Of a DNA stretch of 36,209 nucleotides, positions 33,341 through 36,209 are shown piece by piece. The notes under the pieces were generated by a model. That model was not told the origin of the DNA. It did no database searches and saw only the letters and a list, made by a program, of their open reading frames with translations. This DNA comes from an uncultured Clostridia bacterium. GTDB taxonomy: Bacteria; Bacillota; Clostridia; Oscillospirales; Acutalibacteraceae. The DNA lies in the NCBI GenBank assembly GCA_947627055.1, contig CANQUS010000017.1, positions 1 to 36,209 of the forward strand. Reading direction: 5' to 3'. The position numbers and the translations under genes are program-made. Each line of letters starts with the position of its first letter. The first letter of the stretch is position 1.

Positions 33341-33886
33341 TTACTCTATAAGCTGCATAATTGGTTTTCCGCACCTATAAAGTTTTTGGTAAACCTTTCT
33401 GCATTTTTTATACTTTTCAAATGTTTTAACAGCCTCATTTTTATTACAGTATACCTTCCAGAAACCAATATATAGGCTGTTTTTTCCGTTATTTTCAATA
33501 AATCCTGTAACATCTCCGAGAGGATAACCGAGGAAAAGACCTATTTCATGAGGAAATTCGGATGATTTTCTGATCCTGCGGCTTAATCTCTCTATGCAAA
33601 GCGGAATATTCGAAACATCATATCCGCACTCGCTTAAAAATTCAGAAACTCCTGCCTTTTTAAAATCATTCTCAAGCTGCTGTTTGCGATATACATATAG
33701 CAGAGCGCTGTTTTTTGATACTTTAAGTGCGGCTATTTTTAAACCCTTTGCCGTGAGCTGTCTGTTCCAGAACTCGAGTATGACTGAAAGCTCAGTATAA
33801 CTGTCTAAAAAACAGTTAAAAAGGCTTCCTGTTTTGATTCCCGCAAGAGTTGGCGAACAGTAATCAATAAGGAGATCTGCAAGCAT
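33341..33886 (-). CDS. DUF3793 family protein
   Basis: A 181-residue soluble protein. The central EIGLFLGYPLGDVTGFIEN and IGFWKVYCNKNEAVKTFEKY are hallmarks of DUF3793, a Clostridia family without assigned biochemistry and often found beside flavodoxin or iron genes (recollection, not checked). Several conserved cysteines (YCSP near the N-terminus, SECGYD, VYCNKNE, KKCRK, YRCGKP) could bind metal. GGTGGTGA precedes the ATG. It is the first gene of the minus-strand unit with flavodoxin, and has a ~345-base leader. Confidence 0.8.
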   Translation of the reverse strand: MLADLLIDYCSPTLAGIKTGSLFNCFLDSYTELSVILEFWNRQLTAKGLKIAALKVSKNSALLYVYRKQQLENDFKKAGVSEFLSECGYDVSNIPLCIERLSRRIRKSSEFPHEIGLFLGYPLGDVTGFIENNGKNSLYIGFWKVYCNKNEAVKTFEKYKKCRKVYQKLYRCGKPIMQLIE

Positions 33887-33924
33887 AATGTCACCACCGA
33901 AAAATCTATTGTTATTTAATTAAC

Positions 33925-34060
33925 TGTTAAATAAATACTGCCTGACGACTTGTTGCTTCCCTGCTTACAGCTTTTCTGTCAGATTGCACCGAGTTGTCTC
34001 AGCATACGTCAGTATGCTTTTGTTTAGATCGATCACAGCTTGCTGTAATAATATAGCTTT
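33925..34060. repeat. Dispersed intergenic repeat, copy B
   Basis: Positions 33933-33988 align with 3197-3251 (copy A), sharing GCCTGACG and the spaced CTTG, GCTT, CTG, TTA and GTCA blocks. A 16-bp imperfect palindrome GCATACGTCAGTATGC (34002-34017) lies in it. The copy sits in the leader between the operators and the DUF3793 gene, so it is likely transcribed. The outer limits are approximate. Confidence 0.5.
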
Positions 34061-34141
34061 GAACTTTACTAAAAATATTTTTTCCAAAGTAATTAAAAAA
34101 TCGGCATATTGAAATAAAAAAGTTTGTGGCAATATTGGCGA

Positions 34142-34155
34142 TTAGTTGTAACTAA
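34142..34155. promoter_or_regulatory. Palindromic operator, downstream site
   Basis: TTAGTT-GT-AACTAA, a perfect 6-2-6 palindrome. It is the same site as at 34214 read on the other strand. It lies inside the leader of the minus-strand unit, 72 bases from the other site. I see no good promoter touching it. Confidence 0.65.
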
Positions 34156-34213
34156 CTTTTGCAAAAAAATAAATACATAATGAATTTTAAAATAAACCAT
34201 TTAATGCAAACAA

Positions 34214-34227
34214 TTAGTTACAACTAA
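34214..34227. promoter_or_regulatory. Palindromic operator at the DUF3793/flavodoxin start point
   Basis: TTAGTT-AC-AACTAA, a perfect 6-2-6 palindrome. It begins just past the expected start point of the minus-strand promoter, a classical repressor position. The half-site resembles the TTAGGTTA-type half-sites of DtxR/IdeR iron repressors. With a flavodoxin downstream, iron control is the best guess. Confidence 0.7.
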
Positions 34228-34238
34228 CTGATGGAATT

Positions 34239-34267
34239 ATATTATCACGTATTTTCAATGAAGTCAA
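34239..34267 (-). promoter_or_regulatory. Promoter of the DUF3793-flavodoxin unit
   Basis: On the minus strand TTGACT (34262-34267) and TAATAT (34239-34244) are 17 bases apart. A perfect TATAAT lies three bases further on. From here to 34536 on the plus side I see only AT-rich sequence, with TATAAT-like boxes at 34328 and 34385 that may serve ksgA but lack clear -35 elements. Confidence 0.65.
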
Positions 34268-34536
34268 GTCTAAAATATATTTTTTCTATTATTCTGTAAT
34301 GTATATCAATTGTGTAAACTGATGTTGTATAATATACGGATTGAAAAATTGTTTTTATAACGTAAAGGTCAGAAATTTGTAGTCTATAATAGATATAAAC
34401 CTATTAAAAACAGTGGTGAACAATTATCAGCGAAGCTATAATAAAAATTGCTGATGAGTTCATAGAAGACTGCTGAAAGTATGTGACACAGCCTTATAAA
34501 AAAGCAAAATTACAACTTCTTTGGTGCGGAGTGAGT

Positions 34537-35391
34537 ATGAATAATTTAACTGACATAGCCTATATCAAATCCATTTTAAAGCGTCACGGCTTTACATTCT
34601 CAAAGGCACTCGGGCAGAATTTTCTTATAAATCCGACTGTCTGTCCGAGAATGGCGGAATACTGCGGCGCTTCCGATACCTGCGGAGTAATTGAAATAGG
34701 TCCCGGTGCGGGTGTACTTACGCGAGAACTTTCAAAAACCGCGCATAAGGTCGTTGCAATAGAGCTTGACAAGCGTCTGCTGCCTGTACTTAAGGAAACT
34801 CTTGCCGAGTGCGATAATGTTAAAATCATAAACGGCGACGCACTAAGGATAGATTTTAATAAGCTTATAGAGGACGAGTTCGCATACGGAGACGTCGTTA
34901 TATGCGCCAATCTCCCGTATTATATCACATCGCCTGTTATAATGCGTATTCTCGAGGAAAGACTTCCCATAAAGTCTCTCACCGTCATGGTTCAGCTGGA
35001 GGCGGCCAAGCGCATATGTGCCGAACCCGGAACAAGAGAGGCGGGTGCAGTCAGCGTTGCCGTAAGATATTACGCTGTTCCGGAAATGCTCTTTAAGGTT
35101 AGCGCGGGCAGTTTCGTCCCGCCGCCAAAGGTAGATTCCGAGGTTATAAAACTTAATATTTTGAACAATCCCGCAGTCGCGCCAAAGGATGAAAAGCTGT
35201 TTTTCAAAATAGTGAGATCCGCTTTTGCACAGCGGAGAAAAACGCTGTCAAACTCGCTTTCGTCAGGATTATCATTGTCGAAAGGCGAGGTCGCGTCAGC
35301 TCTCGAGTACTGCGGTATAAAGTTGACCGCACGAGCTGAGGAACTGTCAATGGATGAGTTCGTAATGCTCGCGGATTTTTTAACGGATTAA
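34537..35391 (+). CDS. ksgA: 16S rRNA dimethyladenosine transferase (RsmA/KsgA)
   Basis: Dimethylates two adjacent adenines in helix 45 of 16S rRNA late in 30S assembly. 284 residues. Family signatures: KALGQNFLINP, the SAM motif VIEIGPGAGVLTREL, VVAIELDKRLLP, INGDALRIDF and catalytic ANLPYYITSPVIM. GSFVPPPKVDSEVIKL and SAFAQRRKTLSNSL follow in the C-terminal part. GGAGTGA lies a few bases before the ATG at 34537. The frame extends further upstream but without family sequence. Confidence 0.96.
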   Translation: MNNLTDIAYIKSILKRHGFTFSKALGQNFLINPTVCPRMAEYCGASDTCGVIEIGPGAGVLTRELSKTAHKVVAIELDKRLLPVLKETLAECDNVKIINGDALRIDFNKLIEDEFAYGDVVICANLPYYITSPVIMRILEERLPIKSLTVMVQLEAAKRICAEPGTREAGAVSVAVRYYAVPEMLFKVSAGSFVPPPKVDSEVIKLNILNNPAVAPKDEKLFFKIVRSAFAQRRKTLSNSLSSGLSLSKGEVASALEYCGIKLTARAEELSMDEFVMLADFLTD

Positions 35392-35513
35392 GCGCGTTAT
35401 TTCAGCAATAGGTGTTATTATTGCCGAGGAAATATCATTCTATTGCGTTTGGCGGTTTTACACATAGAGGAGGAGCTGGTCATTCGAGCATAGTAATAAA
35501 CAGGCTATTATTT

Positions 35514-35868
35514 ATGAAATAAAACAATACAGTTGAGAATATCACTCTTGAGCAGCCCGCAGCAGAAGAAAAATCTATTGGAGTATTATTCCCAATGAGT
35601 ATAAGGATTTTCTGAAAACAAACAGTGGCGGAATACCTGTCGAAACGAAGAGATTCTCTTTTATTGAAATTGACCTGAAACGAAAAAAGTTTTAACAACG
35701 GAAGTTATGTAAATACCTCCCATCGGATAGAGGATATAGAGTTCTTCTATAATAATTTGGTCGGGGCGGAGGTTGTTGACGAGGGATTCCTTTCCGTCGC
35801 CAACAATCCGTGAGGTAATGAGATCCTCGTTTGCTTAGTTTAGTGAAAATTACGAAACTCCGTGCATA
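35514..35868 (+). pseudogene. Decayed SMI1/KNR4 (SUKH) family gene
   Basis: Pieces of one SMI1/KNR4-like protein lie in successive frames. TLEQPAAEEKSIGVLFP comes first. A one-base shift then gives NEYKDFLKTNSGGIPV and KRFSFIEIDL. Another shift gives SFNNGSYVNTSHRIEDIEFF and LVGAEVVDEGFLSVANNP, an in-frame TGA, then GNEILVCL. An early TAA two codons after the ATG adds to the damage. SUKH proteins are often immunity proteins against secreted toxins; no toxin gene is visible here. The stretch 35392-35513 is otherwise empty. Confidence 0.7.
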
Positions 35869-35874
35869 AAATAC

Positions 35875-35903
35875 TTGACAATTTTAGATTTCTGATATAT
35901 AAT
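35875..35903 (+). promoter_or_regulatory. Consensus promoter of tRNA-Leu
   Basis: Perfect TTGACA (35875-35880) and TATAAT (35898-35903) with a 17-base spacer, 17 bases ahead of the tRNA. This is as expected for a stable RNA gene. Confidence 0.9.
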
Positions 35904-35920
35904 TATCTAGTAATACATTT

Positions 35921-36007
35921 GCCGGTGTGTTGGAATTGGCAGACGAGGTGGACTCAAAATCCATTGCCAGCGATGGCGTGCGGGTTCAAGTCCCGCCACC
36001 GGCACCA
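35921..36007 (+). tRNA. tRNA-Leu (anticodon CAA)
   Basis: Acceptor stem GCCGGTG pairs with CACCGGC (35997-36003), followed by discriminator A and an encoded CCA. The D-arm has TGGCAGACGAGG. The anticodon stem TGGA/TCCA encloses CTCAAAA with anticodon CAA at 35955-35957, reading UUG. A long variable arm (class II, GCCAGCGATGGC) and T-arm GCGGGTTCAAGTCCCGC follow. The 87-base length and long variable arm fit tRNA-Leu. Confidence 0.97.
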
Positions 36008-36050
36008 GACACTAACAGGCTCGAAAATGCTTGATTTTTAAGGGCACTGA

Positions 36051-36088
36051 AAAAGGTGTGCATTTCACAAACGAAAGGCATACCTTTT
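36051..36088 (+). terminator. Terminator-like hairpin downstream of tRNA-Leu
   Basis: AAAAGGTGTGC (36051-36061) pairs with GCATACCTTTT (36078-36088) with one mismatch. The T-run is only four bases. It could end the tRNA transcript or the converging partial gene. Confidence 0.5.
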
Positions 36089-36143
36089 CATAATGCAGTA
36101 AAAACCGGAAAGTCAATGGCTGAAAGGGAAATGATCTAAGCTA

Positions 36144-36209
36144 TTAACCCGGAATTACTGCCACAATTCTCTTCATATTTACCACAATTGCGGTGAAATA
36201 TGCCTGCAA
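36144..36209 (-). CDS. C-terminal end of a probable DDE transposase (partial)
   Basis: On the minus strand an open frame enters from the right edge and ends with a stop at 36144. Its 21 residues contain QAYFTAIVVNMKRIVAV. This looks like the end of IS1182/IS5-type transposases, which typically finish with a QAYLTA-xx-NLKR-like segment (recollection). Too short for certainty. If right, an insertion sequence begins just outside the window. Confidence 0.45.
   Translation of the reverse strand: MQAYFTAIVVNMKRIVAVIPG

Noticed and set aside
34404-34475. Short peptide-like frame (ISEAIIKIADEFIEDC then TGA) ahead of ksgA, in the same frame, raising the idea of a selenocysteine read-through or leader peptide
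   Set aside because: It has no ATG, GTG or TTG start and the sequence after TGA shows no family conservation before the KsgA start. I see no SECIS-like hairpin right after the TGA.
35921-36007. Integration site of a genomic island at tRNA-Leu
   Set aside because: No integrase and no second copy of the tRNA 3' end is visible within the window, so there is no evidence for an island here.
1-36209. CRISPR array
   Set aside because: No regularly spaced direct repeats were seen on either strand.

Overview
The window reads as chromosomal DNA of a Gram-positive anaerobe of the class Clostridia, most likely a ruminococcus-like gut lineage (Oscillospiraceae/Ruminococcaceae; inference). Pointers are PolC with internal exonuclease and PHP domains, the run pyrH-frr-uppS-cdsA-dxr-rseP-ispG-polC, short HisG with HisZ, long HPF, DUF6465 and DUF3793 proteins, and strong AGGAGG-type ribosome binding sites. 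No database search was possible; all calls are from reading the sequence.

Layout. 1-609: 3' part of an RNA methyltransferase, cut by the window edge. 615-771: a short element with perfect 13-bp terminal inverted repeats. 796-3083 (minus): an ECF-transporter ATPase pair fused in one chain plus an S component, without a T component. 3403-4734 (minus): an orphan protein with a NYN (PIN-like) nuclease domain. 5097-6797: an FHA domain fused to an FtsW/RodA-type glycosyltransferase. 6959-17926: a plus-strand housekeeping block for UMP kinase, ribosome recycling, undecaprenyl phosphate, CDP-diacylglycerol, MEP isoprenoid enzymes, a site-2 protease and replicative DNA polymerase PolC. UppS, Dxr and IspG together feed the lipid carrier used by FtsW-type enzymes.

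18137-24673: histidine operon hisZ-G-D-C-B-A-I-E behind a consensus promoter with a palindromic operator at the start point. hisH and hisF, the two subunits of imidazole glycerol phosphate synthase, are missing from it. 24835-29356: an amidohydrolase, hibernation factor HPF and two membrane-anchored M23 peptidases. 29542-29913: a DUF6465 protein with a histone-H1-like Lys/Ala tail. 30272-32758: an orphan diaminobutyrate-type aminotransferase, class II aldolase and a small membrane protein.

32848-34267 (minus): flavodoxin and a DUF3793 protein under one promoter with a pair of TTAGTT-N2-AACTAA palindromes, probably an iron-responsive unit. 34537-35391: ksgA. 35514-35868: a decayed SMI1/KNR4 (SUKH) gene. 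35921-36007: tRNA-Leu(CAA). The last 66 bases look like the end of a transposase gene on the minus strand.

I see no CRISPR array, complete mobile element or complete defence island. The most promising leads are the paired palindromes at the flavodoxin/DUF3793 promoter, the NYN protein, the FHA-FtsW fusion, the split histidine pathway, the non-canonical start of the ECF ATPase, and interleaved inverted repeats between cdsA and dxr.
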